DNA of 34,015 nt. Origin: Streptomyces cavernicola (GTDB lineage: Bacteria; Actinomycetota; Actinomycetes; Streptomycetales; Streptomycetaceae). Position 1 is the first letter of the stretch. Each line of letters begins with the position of its first letter. The position numbers were made by a program, and so were the translations under genes. Shown here piece after piece: positions 1 to 8,144 of this stretch. A model generated the notes under the pieces. The model saw nothing but the letters and a program-made list of their open reading frames with translations, had not been told where the DNA came from and made no database searches. The stretch spans positions 1-34,015 of the forward strand of contig NZ_JASCIQ010000061.1 of NCBI RefSeq assembly GCF_029968035.1, in the 5' to 3' direction.

Positions 1-250
1 CTCTCGGCTTCGCTCGAGCAGGGGGGACCCCCATCTCAAACGCCGGAGGGGCTGGATTTGGCCCCGCCCCTCGGATGCCGGGGGCTGGATTTGGCGGGGC
101 GGGATCAGCCCCGGCAGGGGCTGGCTTTAAGGGGCGCGGGGAACTGCGCGACCAGCCACGACGGCGCAGCAGTCGAACGACAGCCGGGGGCCGGGGGCGT
201 AGCCCCCGTAGTCGTAAGAGGAGAGGGGCCCGCCCGCCCCCCCCGCAGAG
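1..250. repeat. Intergenic Streptomyces repeat block R1
   Basis: Non-coding block downstream of the NCS1 permease. It holds a copy of the CAAACGCCGGAGG core at 34-49 (the reverse complement of the core seen at 10930, 23523, 27610 and 30450) and a copy of the GGGGCGCGGGGAACTGCGCG core at 131-168. Bases 1-33 are nearly the reverse complement of 27518-27550. The long open frames across it on either strand are GC-driven shadows. I see no gene here. Confidence 0.75.
192..208. terminator. Hairpin downstream of NCS1 permease
   Basis: CGGGGGC-gta-GCCCCCG forms a 7-bp perfect stem with a 3-nt loop, about 45 bp beyond the permease stop codon. There is no T-tract, so it is a GC-rich Streptomyces-style terminator or simply part of the repeat block. 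Confidence 0.45.
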
Positions 251-252
251 GT

Positions 253-1662
253 TCAGGCCGCTGTCTGGTCGGCCGGTGTCGGAGTAGCGGTGGCGGGGTC
301 CGTGGGGCCGTGGTTGCGGCGGGCCAGGGTCCAGTACAGGGCCGCCGGCACGGCCAGGCCCACGATCCAGGAGATGTCCGCGCCCCCGAGAGGCGCGACC
401 AACGGCCCGGTGTAGAAGTGCGTGACCAGGAAGGGGAGTTGGACGGCGATGCCGATCGCGTACACGGCCAGCGCGTCCCAACGCCAGCCGCCGTAGCGCC
501 CGTCGGGGTCGGACAGCGCCGGCAGGTCGTACTGCTCGCGGGAGATCAGGTAGTAGTCGACCAGGTTGATCGCGGACCAGGGCGTGAAGAAGGTCAGCAG
601 GAAGAGCAGGAAGTCCTTGAACGCGGTGAGGAAGCTGTCCTTGCCGAGGAGCGCGACGGCCGTGCCCGCGATCATGATCAGCGAGATGTAGACGGCCCGG
701 CCGCGCGGCGAGAGGACGCGCTGGCCCCGGAACCCGCTGATGCTCGTCACGATCGACATGAAGCCGCCGTACGTGTTCAGGACGTTGATCGTGAGCTTGC
801 CGAGCGCGATCACGAAGTAGAGGAACGTGGCGATCAGACCCCCGCCGCCGAGCCCCACCACGTACGACACCTGGTTGTCCATGAACGCGCCGCCCGCCGT
901 CGCCGCGACGAGCACGCCGAAGGTCATCGACCACTGCGAGCCGATCGCCGAGCCGGACAGGGTCCACCAGAACGTGGCGCGGGCCGAGGTCGTACGCGGC
1001 AGATAGCGCGAGTAGTCCGCGACGTACGGGCCGAACGCCAGCTGCCAGGACGCCGAGAGGGAGATCGCGAGCAGGAACATCGGCAGGTCGAAGTGGGCGT
1101 CGGCGAGCAGCGTCGCGAGGTCGGCGCGCTCCAGGAGGCGGATGCCGAGGTAGACGAAGGCGAGCGCGCAGATCACGCCGGCCGCGCGGCCGACGGCGTG
1201 GATCAGGCGGTAGCCGACGGCGGCCATGAGGCCGGAGACCGCCGCGAAGATCAGGATGCCCGGGGTCTCGCCCAGGCGCGTCAGCTCGCCCACGGCCTGA
1301 CCTGCGAGGACGCTGCCGGAGGCGAAGAACCCGATGTACATGAGGATGACCAGGAGCAGGGGCACCACCGCGCCGCGGACGCCGAACTGGGCCCGCGACT
1401 GGATCATCTGGGGCAGGCCGAGCTTCGGGCCCTGTGCGGAGTGCAGCGCCATCACGGCCCCGCCGAGCAGGTTGCCGACGACCAGGCCGACGATGGACCA
1501 GACGACGTCGCCGCCGAAGACCACGGCGAGGGCGCCGGTCACGACGGCGGTGATCTGGAGGTTGGCGCCCAGCCAGAGGGTGAACTGGGAGAAGGCGGTA
1601 CCGTGCCGTTCCTCGTCCGGAACCACGTCGATGGAGCGCTGTTCCAGGAGTGAGCCTGCCAT
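253..1662 (-). CDS. NCS1-family cytosine/purine permease
   Basis: Polytopic inner-membrane symporter of the NCS1 (nucleobase:cation symporter-1) family, about 469 aa, the usual length. The N-terminus shows the family pattern: a short hydrophilic leader ending in DEERHGTAFSQFTLWLGAN, then TM1, and further on LPQMIQSRAQFGVRGAV, typical of cytosine/purine/hydantoin permeases. About twelve hydrophobic segments follow, and the C-terminus is hydrophilic and Ala/Thr/Pro-rich. I chose the ATG at 1660-1662 because AGGAGG lies 4 nt before it; the longer frame from 1719 has no ribosome binding site. The gene is divergent from an RpiR-type regulator and a palindrome lies between them, so local control is likely. 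The substrate (cytosine, purine, allantoin, thiamine or another) cannot be read from the sequence. Confidence 0.88.
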   Translation of the reverse strand: MAGSLLEQRSIDVVPDEERHGTAFSQFTLWLGANLQITAVVTGALAVVFGGDVVWSIVGLVVGNLLGGAVMALHSAQGPKLGLPQMIQSRAQFGVRGAVVPLLLVILMYIGFFASGSVLAGQAVGELTRLGETPGILIFAAVSGLMAAVGYRLIHAVGRAAGVICALAFVYLGIRLLERADLATLLADAHFDLPMFLLAISLSASWQLAFGPYVADYSRYLPRTTSARATFWWTLSGSAIGSQWSMTFGVLVAATAGGAFMDNQVSYVVGLGGGGLIATFLYFVIALGKLTINVLNTYGGFMSIVTSISGFRGQRVLSPRGRAVYISLIMIAGTAVALLGKDSFLTAFKDFLLFLLTFFTPWSAINLVDYYLISREQYDLPALSDPDGRYGGWRWDALAVYAIGIAVQLPFLVTHFYTGPLVAPLGGADISWIVGLAVPAALYWTLARRNHGPTDPATATPTPADQTAA

Positions 1663-1698
1663 TCGTCCTCCTGTGTCGGTGCCTGCGGCCGCCGCTGC

Positions 1699-1723
1699 CG
1701 ATATGTTGCTCGGCTGCATATCG
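1699..1723. promoter_or_regulatory. 25-bp palindrome, candidate regulator operator
   Basis: CGATATG-N2-GC-N3-GC-N2-CATATCG is an AT-containing dyad in the divergent gap between the permease and the RpiR-type regulator genes. The half-sites match base for base apart from the two-base positions beside each GC. Size and position fit the operator of a dimeric HTH regulator. That the downstream RpiR protein binds here is inference. Confidence 0.55.
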
Positions 1724-1820
1724 TCATGCAGAGTTCTGGGTGGCTGAATAATTTGTCAATACCTCGGCGTGAGAACGCCGGCGATCCGGTTACGAAGGAC
1801 GAAGACGAAGGAGGGGGCCC

Positions 1821-2657
1821 GTGACGGACAGCCCCGCCGCCCGGCTGCAGCAGCTCTTCGAGGGGCACCGCCTCACCCCCACGCAGCGGCGGATCGCCCA
1901 CTGCATGGTGCGGCGCGCCGCCGAGGTGCCGTTCCTGTCGAGCGTGGAGCTGGCCGAGCTCGCCGGCGTCAGCCAGCCCTCGGTGACCCGCTTCGCGGTC
2001 GCGCTCGGCTTCGACGGCTACCCGGCGCTCCGCCGTCACCTCCGCGAGGTCGCACCGGCCGAACAGGCCCCGGGCAAGGGCGAGTTCAACGAGTACCAGC
2101 AGGCCGTCGAGGCCGAGATCGAGAACTTGCGCCACCTCGCCGCCGCCCTCGCCGACCCGGCGCCCGTCGAGCGGGCCGGGCAGGTGCTCGCCGCGTCCCG
2201 GCCGCTGCCGGTGCTGGGCCTGCGCGCGGCCGCCTCGCAGGCGTACGGCTTCGCGTACTTCGCCGCCAAGGTGCACCCGGACGTCCGGCTCCTGGACGAG
2301 GGCGGCACGATGCTCGCCGACCGGATCGACGCCGCGGTGCGGGCCGGCGCCTCGGCGCTGCTCTGCTTCGCGCTGCCGCGGCACCCGCGCGAGGTGATCG
2401 AGACCCTGACGTACGCACGCGAGGCGGGGCTGACCGTGGTGACGGTGGCCGACAGTGCCTTCGCGCCAGTCGCGAAGGTGTCCGACCTGCTGATCCCGGC
2501 GGCCGTCGGCACGGGCCTCGCCTTCGACACCGCCTGCGCGCCGATGCTGCTCGGCCGGGTCCTCCTGGAGGCGATGGCCGACGGCCTCCCGGACGCCCAG
2601 TCCCGCCTGGAGGAGTTCGACACCCGGGCCGCGGAGCGCGGGCTGTTCGTGGAGTGA
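1821..2657 (+). CDS. MurR/RpiR-family transcriptional regulator
   Basis: Cytoplasmic DNA-binding regulator of 278 aa. Residues 1-75 form the RpiR helix-turn-helix domain (LTPTQRRIAHCMVRRAAEVP, then SSVELAELAGVSQPSVTRFA, then the LGFDGYPALRRHL element). Residues about 115-260 form a SIS sugar-isomerase-type domain (VLGLRAAASQAYGFAYFAAK, LCFALPRHPREVIETLTYAR, GLTVVTVADS) that in the family binds a phosphosugar or other small effector. The GTG start has GGAGGGGG 3 nt before it. The gene is divergent from the NCS1 permease, which it probably regulates through the palindrome between them. RpiR members also regulate nucleobase and amino-acid genes, so the effector need not be a sugar. Confidence 0.9.
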   Translation: MTDSPAARLQQLFEGHRLTPTQRRIAHCMVRRAAEVPFLSSVELAELAGVSQPSVTRFAVALGFDGYPALRRHLREVAPAEQAPGKGEFNEYQQAVEAEIENLRHLAAALADPAPVERAGQVLAASRPLPVLGLRAAASQAYGFAYFAAKVHPDVRLLDEGGTMLADRIDAAVRAGASALLCFALPRHPREVIETLTYAREAGLTVVTVADSAFAPVAKVSDLLIPAAVGTGLAFDTACAPMLLGRVLLEAMADGLPDAQSRLEEFDTRAAERGLFVE

Positions 2658-2720
2658 GGGGGGCGCTCGCTCGTACGGGTGAACGATTGCCGAAGGGTGT
2701 CAGGGGGCCCGTTCCGGTCG

Positions 2721-2726
2721 TACGCT
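2721..2726 (+). promoter_or_regulatory. Candidate -10 of a leaderless promoter for the small antitoxin-like gene
   Basis: TACGCT lies exactly 7 nt before the ATG of the next gene, and no Shine-Dalgarno is present. A loose -35 (GTGTCA) lies 18 bp upstream. This layout fits a transcript that starts at the ATG. Confidence 0.4.
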
Positions 2727-2733
2727 CGGATTT

Positions 2734-2991
2734 ATGACTGCAGCAGAGGACTATGACCACCTCCGGCACGTGCTCGACCACTTGCCGCCCACCAAGCTCC
2801 GCCACCTGCGCCTCCTGGTCGACGCCGATCCGGAGATCGCGCCGTACGCGGAGGCGGGCGGAGCGGAAGCGGGCGGAGCCGAGCCGCCCGTGCAGCGTCT
2901 GTCTTTCGCCGGTATCGGCGACTCCGGACGGTCGGACCTGTCCGAGCACCACCGTGAGCTGATCCGTGACGGCATCGGGCGCGAACGGTGA
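2734..2991 (+). CDS. Putative antitoxin partner of the PIN-domain gene
   Basis: Small 85-aa protein with an N-terminal helical part (DHLRHVLDHLPPTKLRHLRLLVDAD), an Ala/Gly/Glu linker containing a short duplication (EAGGAEAGGAE), and a C-terminal SDLSEHHRELIRDGIG segment. It has no standard DNA-binding motif that I can see. Its stop codon overlaps the GTG of the PIN-domain frame (GTGA, 2988-2991), the layout of type II toxin-antitoxin operons, and similar small proteins are paired with PIN toxins in Streptomyces. The antitoxin role is inferred from this pairing. The start is probably leaderless. Confidence 0.65.
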   Translation: MTAAEDYDHLRHVLDHLPPTKLRHLRLLVDADPEIAPYAEAGGAEAGGAEPPVQRLSFAGIGDSGRSDLSEHHRELIRDGIGRER

Positions 2992-3403
2992 GGGAGATCC
3001 TGGTCGACACGGGGGTTCTGATCGCGGTGGCCGACGCCGGGACGTTCACCACGAGGAATGCCTCGACTTCGTCAACCGCTTCCCGGGGCAGCTCAAAGTC
3101 CTGCCGACGGTCGTGACCGAGACCGCCTGGATGTTGGAGCGATATCTGTCCCCGGACGCGGAGGCCGCGTTCCTGGACTCCGTGGGGGTCGGTCAGTTGG
3201 AGCTGACCGCCATCGACCATGGTGACCTGCGGCGGATGGCCGAACTGGTGCGGCAGTACGCCGATTTCCCGCTGGGCACGGTGGACGCCTCGGTCGTCGC
3301 GGTGTCGGAGCGCCTGGGCCTCACGGAAGTTGCGACGGTCGACCGTCGGCACTTCACCGCCGTGAGACCCAAGCACGCCAAGTCCTTCACCCTCCTCCCC
3401 TGA
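2988..3403 (+). pseudogene. PIN-domain (VapC-like) toxin with a single-base frameshift
   Basis: The GTG at 2988 gives MREILVDTGVLIAVADAG, the classic PIN N-terminus with the first catalytic Asp. That frame then derails and stops at 3114-3116. The +1 frame continues from DVHHEECLDFVNRF to 3403 with TETAWMLE, GTVDASVVA and ATVDRRHF, which carry the remaining acidic PIN residues. One base is missing at the GGG run 3039-3041; restoring one G gives ADAGDVHHEEC and a 138-aa protein of normal VapC length. VapC-type enzymes are Mg-dependent RNases that cut tRNA or rRNA. The lesion may be genuine inactivation or a homopolymer sequencing error. Confidence 0.8.
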
Positions 3404-3418
3404 CCGACCGGCGTCCCG

Positions 3419-4786
3419 TCAGTCCTCCGAACGCGCCCGCAGCACCAGCTTGTTGACGGCCCACAGGGCGATGCCGATGGCGAGGAGGACGCCCGCCCGG
3501 ATGTAGACGTCGGCGGGGCGGTCCGCGAGGGGGCTGGCCAGGATCAGGGCCGTGATCGCGCCGAGGACCGGCAGGATCGTCGGCGTACGGAAGTGCTCGT
3601 GGTCCACCCGGTCCTTGCGGAGCACCAGGACCGCCACGTTGACCACCGCGAACACGCAGAGCAGCAGGAACGCCGTGGTGTCGCCGAGGCCCTCGATCTC
3701 GCCGGTGGAGACCAGGCCGATCGCGAGCAGCGAGACGAAGACGATGCCGACGACCGGGGTGCGGCGGCCGGCCAGGACGCGCCCCATGGCCTTCGGCAGG
3801 ATGCGCTCGTTGGCCATGCCGTAGCAGAGCCGCGAGGCCATCATGATGTTGATCAGAGCCGAGTTGGCGACGGCGAACAGAGCGATCACGGCGAAGAGTT
3901 CGGGCGGGAAGTCGACGCCGCCCGCCTTGACCACTTCGAGCAGCGGACCGCTGGACCCGGCGAGGGTCTCGGTGTCGACCAGGAGCGACGACACCAGCGC
4001 GACCAGGACGTAGATCGTGCCTGTCACGGCGACGCCGATGAAGATCGCCCGCGGGAAGGTGCGCACCGGATCCTGGGTCTCCTCGGCCATGTTCACCGAG
4101 TCCTCGAAGCCGACGAACGCGAAGAAGCCGAGCGCGGTCGCGCCGAGCACGCCGGTCATCAGGGCGAAGCCCGTGCCGCTCGACTGGAACTCGGTGAGGC
4201 GGGACGGCTCACCCCCGCCGCCGAGCACCGCGTACGCGCCGATCGCAAGGATGATCACGAGACCGGTCAGCTCGACCAGGGTGAGGACCACGTTGGTCTT
4301 CACCGACTCCGAGACGCCGCGCAGGTTCAGCGCCGCCAGGGCCAGGATGAACAGGATCGCGATCAGGGTGGGCGGCAGCGCACCGGCCGTGAGCTCGTCC
4401 AGGTAGTCGCCGCTGAACGCGCGGGCGGCGGCGCTCGCCGAGGAGAGCCCGGAGCACATCACCATGAAGGCGACGATGAACGTGAGGAACGGGACCTTGA
4501 ACGCCTTCTGGGTGTAGAGCGCGGCCCCGGCGGCCTTCGGGTACTTGCCGACGAGTTCGACGTACGAGGCGGCCGTCAGGATCGCCACCACGAAGCCGAT
4601 GACGAACGGCACCCACAGCGCTCCGCCGACCTTGCCGGCGACCTTGCCGGTGGTGGCGTAGATGCCGGTGCCGAGGATGTCGCCGATCACGAACAGGATG
4701 AGCAGCTTGGGGCCGATGGCCCGCTTGAGTGAGGGCTGCGAGGGCTCCGGCGCGGGCCTCGCCGTAGTGGAGTCGGTGCTGGACAT
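3419..4786 (-). CDS. APC-superfamily amino acid permease
   Basis: Membrane transporter of 455 aa with about twelve hydrophobic segments. After a hydrophilic tail comes LKRAIGPKLLILFVIGDILG followed by TGIYATTGKVAGKVGG, which is the TM1 unwound GxGIY substrate site of APC transporters. SYVELVGKYPKAAGAALYTQ and GFFAFVGFEDSVNMAEETQD (TM6 region) are family landmarks. GGAGG lies 9 nt before the ATG. The gene converges on the PIN gene with only 15 bp between them. A PLP-dependent decarboxylase lies immediately upstream on the same strand, and histidine-degradation genes start beyond that, so the substrate may be an amino acid metabolised locally. No specific substrate can be assigned. Confidence 0.88.
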   Translation of the reverse strand: MSSTDSTTARPAPEPSQPSLKRAIGPKLLILFVIGDILGTGIYATTGKVAGKVGGALWVPFVIGFVVAILTAASYVELVGKYPKAAGAALYTQKAFKVPFLTFIVAFMVMCSGLSSASAAARAFSGDYLDELTAGALPPTLIAILFILALAALNLRGVSESVKTNVVLTLVELTGLVIILAIGAYAVLGGGGEPSRLTEFQSSGTGFALMTGVLGATALGFFAFVGFEDSVNMAEETQDPVRTFPRAIFIGVAVTGTIYVLVALVSSLLVDTETLAGSSGPLLEVVKAGGVDFPPELFAVIALFAVANSALINIMMASRLCYGMANERILPKAMGRVLAGRRTPVVGIVFVSLLAIGLVSTGEIEGLGDTTAFLLLCVFAVVNVAVLVLRKDRVDHEHFRTPTILPVLGAITALILASPLADRPADVYIRAGVLLAIGIALWAVNKLVLRARSED

Positions 4787-4835
4787 CTGTGGAAACCTCC
4801 CCCGATCGCTGATGCGTCAGGTGGATGTTCTGCCC

Positions 4836-4967
4836 CCGCCGCGCACGGCGATGCGCGGCGGCCGTTTCTCAGAGCTTCTTCAGAGGTTCTTCAGAGGTTC
4901 GAAGGCTCTTCGGAGGTTCCAGACGCCTGCACCGGGTGGCAGCGGCCTCACAGGTGGCCTCACAGGA
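4836..4967 (-). other. Hairpin and short tandem repeats between decarboxylase and permease
   Basis: A perfect 10-bp stem (CCGCCGCGCA / TGCGCGGCGG, 4836-4845 and 4852-4861, 6-nt loop) lies between the two minus-strand genes. Next to it are imperfect direct repeats of TTCTTCAGAGG (about 4872-4920), and a 12-bp tandem GGCCTCACAGGT/A (4944-4967) runs across the decarboxylase stop codon. The hairpin could terminate the decarboxylase transcript or attenuate read-through into the permease. Confidence 0.5.
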
Positions 4968-6336
4968 CGTCGAGCGTGCGCAGGTGCTCGCCGCCCGACT
5001 CCGCGACGATCTCCTCCACCGTCTGCGGGCTGCGGATCGTCGCGAACCGCACCTGCCCGTCCGTGCCGGAGGCGAAGCCGTGGATGCCGGGCCGGGCGAG
5101 GCTGTTGTACGCGTAGTGGTGGGCGAAGTAGTACGCGCCGGTGTCCAGGGCGGCCGCGATGTCGCCGGGTTCGAGCAGCGGCAGCGGCCGGTTCTCGGCG
5201 AGCAGGTCGCCCGCGAAGCAGGCGGGCCCGGCCACGTCCTGGGCGACGGCGCCGCCGGTCTTCGGCCTGCCCTCGGTGTCGTACGCGGCGATCCTGAGCG
5301 GCCAGGACTCGGGGGCGTAGACCGTGCGGGCGGCGACCTGCGCGCCGGCGTGCGTGATCGCGATGCGCCGGTTGCCGGCCGCCTTGGTGTACTCGACGCG
5401 GGCCACGATCGTGCCGTGCTTGGCAAGCAGCGAGCGGCCGAACTCGGTGACGAGCGCGTACCGCCCGTCGAGCAGCCCCGGCACGGTCCGCTGCAGCAGC
5501 CGGGCGTACGTCGAGAACGTGGGCGTCTCGGAGTCGGAGTCGAAGTTGACCGGCAGGCCGCCGCCGATGTCGATCGTGTCGATCTGCCGCCGGCCCGCCA
5601 AGTGGTTGATCTCCTCGGCCAGTTCGTAGACCTGGCGCACGCCTTCGGCGAGGAGGTCCAGGGGCACGCCCTGGGAGCCGGAGTGGGTGTGGAGCCGGGT
5701 CAGCCACGGCCGGTCCAGGAAGGCGCGCACAATCCACTCGCGCGCCCCGGTGTCCCTGAGGCCGACCCCGAACTTCGAGGTGGCGGTGGCCGTGGAGAGG
5801 GCGCCGATGGACCCGGCGCCGGTCTGCGGGTTGACCCGCAGACCGATCGCGGAGCGGGTGGGGGCCGAACGGGTCAGGGTGTCGAGCCGGGCCAGCTCCT
5901 GCGGGTTGTCGGCGTTGACGGCGATGCCGAGGGCGAGGGCCTGGCGCAGCTCGGCCGGGGTCTTGGCGGGGGAGTCGAGCACGGTGTGCGAGGGCTTCAC
6001 CCCGGCGGCGCGGGCGAGGGCGAGCTCTCCGGGGCTCGCCGCCTCGGCGCCGATGCCGGACTTGCGGAGCAGGCGCAGGACGGGCACGAGCGGCGCCGCC
6101 TTGACCGCGAAGGCGTGCAGCACCGGGGCGGCCGTGACCTCGGCGAACGCGGAGCGCAGCGCGGCGGCGGAGCGGCGGATGCCGACGACGTCGAGGAGGG
6201 CGGCCACCGGGGCGCGCTCGCCGACGACGCCTTGGGCGACAGCGGCCCGTACGGCGGCGTCGCGGCGGGCGACGGCTGCGGCGGCGGGGAGGTCGGTCGG
6301 GATCGCAGTCGTGGCGTCCATGTCACCTATGGCCAT
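4960..6336 (-). CDS. PLP-dependent fold-III decarboxylase (DapDC/ODC-like)
   Basis: Cytosolic PLP enzyme of about 458 aa from the alanine-racemase-fold group that includes diaminopimelate, ornithine and arginine decarboxylases. The PLP lysine is K79 in HAFAVKA. HTHSGSQG supplies the pyridine-ring histidine, and DIGGGLP and TEFGRSLL are the phosphate-binding loops. CFAGDLLAENRPLP with GAYYFAHHYAYNSLARPG form the C-terminal beta domain with the active-site Cys and Tyr. EFGR replaces the EPGR of true DAP decarboxylases, so it is probably not LysA; it may belong to the Y4yA-like group (unverified). A second start, the ATG at 6319-6321, has AGGTGA close upstream and is possible. The permease downstream suggests a linked uptake and decarboxylation function. 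Confidence 0.8.
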   Translation of the reverse strand: MAIGDMDATTAIPTDLPAAAAVARRDAAVRAAVAQGVVGERAPVAALLDVVGIRRSAAALRSAFAEVTAAPVLHAFAVKAAPLVPVLRLLRKSGIGAEAASPGELALARAAGVKPSHTVLDSPAKTPAELRQALALGIAVNADNPQELARLDTLTRSAPTRSAIGLRVNPQTGAGSIGALSTATATSKFGVGLRDTGAREWIVRAFLDRPWLTRLHTHSGSQGVPLDLLAEGVRQVYELAEEINHLAGRRQIDTIDIGGGLPVNFDSDSETPTFSTYARLLQRTVPGLLDGRYALVTEFGRSLLAKHGTIVARVEYTKAAGNRRIAITHAGAQVAARTVYAPESWPLRIAAYDTEGRPKTGGAVAQDVAGPACFAGDLLAENRPLPLLEPGDIAAALDTGAYYFAHHYAYNSLARPGIHGFASGTDGQVRFATIRSPQTVEEIVAESGGEHLRTLDVL

Positions 6337-6386
6337 GGATCCATCCCATCATCGACCGCCGCGCGCTGCCGAGGCCCCCCCGGGGA

Positions 6387-6415
6387 TTGACTAGGGATAT
6401 TCATAAAGTCAGGAT
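6387..6415 (+). promoter_or_regulatory. Candidate hut promoter with flanking direct repeats
   Basis: TTGACT (6387-6392), a 17-bp spacer and CAGGAT (6410-6415) form a vegetative-type promoter in an unusually AT-rich stretch before hutU. TAGGGATATTCATA (6392-6405) and TAGGGATGTGTATG (6421-6434) are imperfect direct repeats 29 bp apart start to start. One overlaps the -35 and spacer and the other lies just downstream of the -10, as expected for operator sites. No hut regulator gene is in the window. Confidence 0.45.
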
Positions 6416-6479
6416 GTGAATAGGGATGTGTATGTGTCGTAAGCAAGAGGAAGCAGTCGTTCAGAGGAAGAGGTAGCCG

Positions 6480-8144
6480 ATGTCGGGTCCCCGCCCTGTC
6501 CGAGCACCGCGCGGTCCGGAGCTGAGTGCTCCGGGCTGGCAGCAGGAAGCCGCACTGCGGATGCTGCAGAACAACCTCGACCCGGAGGTCGCCGAGCACC
6601 CCGACAAGCTCGTCGTCTACGGCGGCACCGGCAAGGCCGCCCGGGACTGGGACTCCTTCGACGCGATGGTCCGTACGCTCCGCACGCTGAAGCAGGACGA
6701 GACCATGCTGGTGCAGTCCGGCCGCCCTGTCGGCGTCCTGCAGACCCACGAGTGGGCGCCGCGCGTCCTGATCGCCAACTCCAACCTGGTCGGCGACTGG
6801 GCGAACTGGGAGGAGTTCCGGCGCCTGGAGCAGCTCGGCCTCACCATGTACGGCCAGATGACGGCCGGCTCCTGGATCTACATCGGCACCCAGGGCATCC
6901 TCCAGGGCACCTACGAGACCTTCGCCGCCGTCGCCGCGAAGAGGTTCGGCTCCACCCTCGCCGGGACCATCACCCTCACCGCCGGGCTCGGCGGCATGGG
7001 CGGCGCCCAGCCGCTCGCCGTCACCATGAACGACGGCGTCGCGATCTGCGTCGACTGCGACCCGCGCGCCATCGAGCGCCGCATCGAGCACAAGTACCTG
7101 GACGTGCAGGCGGACTCGCCCGCGCACGCCCTGCGGCTCGCCGTCGAGGCCCGCGACGCCCGCCGCCCGCTCTCCATCGGCCTGCTCGGCAACGCGGCCG
7201 ATCTGCTGCCGCAGCTGCTCGCCGAGGGCGCGCCGATCGACATCGTCACGGACCAGACCTCGGCCCACGACCCGCTCGCGTACCTCCCGTCCGGCGTCGA
7301 CTTCGACGACATGCAGACGTACGCGGCCAAGGACCCGGCGGGCTTCACGACCCGCGCCCGGGAGTCCATGGCCCGGCACGTCGAGGCGATGGTCGGCTTC
7401 ATGGACGCGGGCGCCGAGGTCTTCGACTACGGCAACTCGATCCGCGGCGAGGCCCGACTCGCGGGCTACGAGCGGGCGTTCGCGTTCCCCGGCTTCGTAC
7501 CGGCGTACATCCGGCCGCTGTTCTGCGAGGGCAAGGGGCCGTTCCGCTGGGCGGCGCTCTCCGGTGAGGCTTCGGACATCGCGAAGACGGACAAGGCGAT
7601 CCTCGACCTCTTCCCGGAGAACGAGTCCCTCGCCCGCTGGATCAAGATGGCCGGCGAGCGCGTCCACTTCCAGGGCCTGCCGGCCCGCATCTGCTGGCTC
7701 GGCTACGGCGAGCGGGACAAGGCGGGCGAGCGCTTCAACGACATGGTCGCCTCGGGTGAGCTGGCCGCTCCGCTCGCGATCGGCCGCGACCACCTGGACT
7801 GCGGCTCCGTCGCCTCCCCGTACCGCGAGACGGAGTCGATGCTCGACGGATCCGACGCGATCGCCGACTGGCCGCTCCTCAACGCCATGGTCAACGTCGC
7901 CTCCGGCGCGTCCTGGGTCTCCCTGCACCACGGCGGCGGCGTGGGCATGGGCCGCTCGATCCACGCGGGCCAGGTGTCGGTGGCGGACGGGACGCGGCTC
8001 GCGGGCGAGAAGCTGCGGCGGGTTCTTACCAATGACCCCGGTATGGGGGTCATCCGGCATGTCGATGCCGGGTACGAGACCGCTGACGCGGTCGCCTCGG
8101 AACGGGGCGTACGAGTTCCCATGCGGGAGGGTGACGACAAGTGA
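6480..8144 (+). CDS. hutU: Urocanate hydratase
   Basis: Second enzyme of histidine degradation: urocanate + H2O to 4-imidazolone-5-propanoate, cytosolic, with tightly bound NAD+. The 554 aa match the family length. YGGTGKAARDWDSF and TLTAGLGGMGGAQP are NAD-binding parts. FQGLPARICW is the urocanase signature with the essential cysteine at C405, and DHLDCGSVASPYRETE followed by SLHHGGGVGMGRSIHAG are invariant C-terminal blocks. AGGAAGAGG precedes the ATG. It is the first gene of hutU-M20-hutF-hutI and its stop overlaps the next gene by 4 bp. Histidine ammonia-lyase (hutH), which makes its substrate, is not in the window; in Streptomyces it is encoded elsewhere. Confidence 0.97.
   Translation: MSGPRPVRAPRGPELSAPGWQQEAALRMLQNNLDPEVAEHPDKLVVYGGTGKAARDWDSFDAMVRTLRTLKQDETMLVQSGRPVGVLQTHEWAPRVLIANSNLVGDWANWEEFRRLEQLGLTMYGQMTAGSWIYIGTQGILQGTYETFAAVAAKRFGSTLAGTITLTAGLGGMGGAQPLAVTMNDGVAICVDCDPRAIERRIEHKYLDVQADSPAHALRLAVEARDARRPLSIGLLGNAADLLPQLLAEGAPIDIVTDQTSAHDPLAYLPSGVDFDDMQTYAAKDPAGFTTRARESMARHVEAMVGFMDAGAEVFDYGNSIRGEARLAGYERAFAFPGFVPAYIRPLFCEGKGPFRWAALSGEASDIAKTDKAILDLFPENESLARWIKMAGERVHFQGLPARICWLGYGERDKAGERFNDMVASGELAAPLAIGRDHLDCGSVASPYRETESMLDGSDAIADWPLLNAMVNVASGASWVSLHHGGGVGMGRSIHAGQVSVADGTRLAGEKLRRVLTNDPGMGVIRHVDAGYETADAVASERGVRVPMREGDDK

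Noticed and set aside
58..1653. Plus-strand open frame of 531 codons opposite the NCS1 permease
   Set aside because: Composition is that of a GC-rich antisense shadow (Arg/Gly/Ala/Asp-rich, no domain); the minus strand has a clear transporter with ribosome binding site.
4960..6336. Diaminopimelate decarboxylase (lysA)
   Set aside because: The core fits the fold, but EFGR and divergent C-terminal motifs argue against LysA, and no lysine-pathway genes are adjacent.
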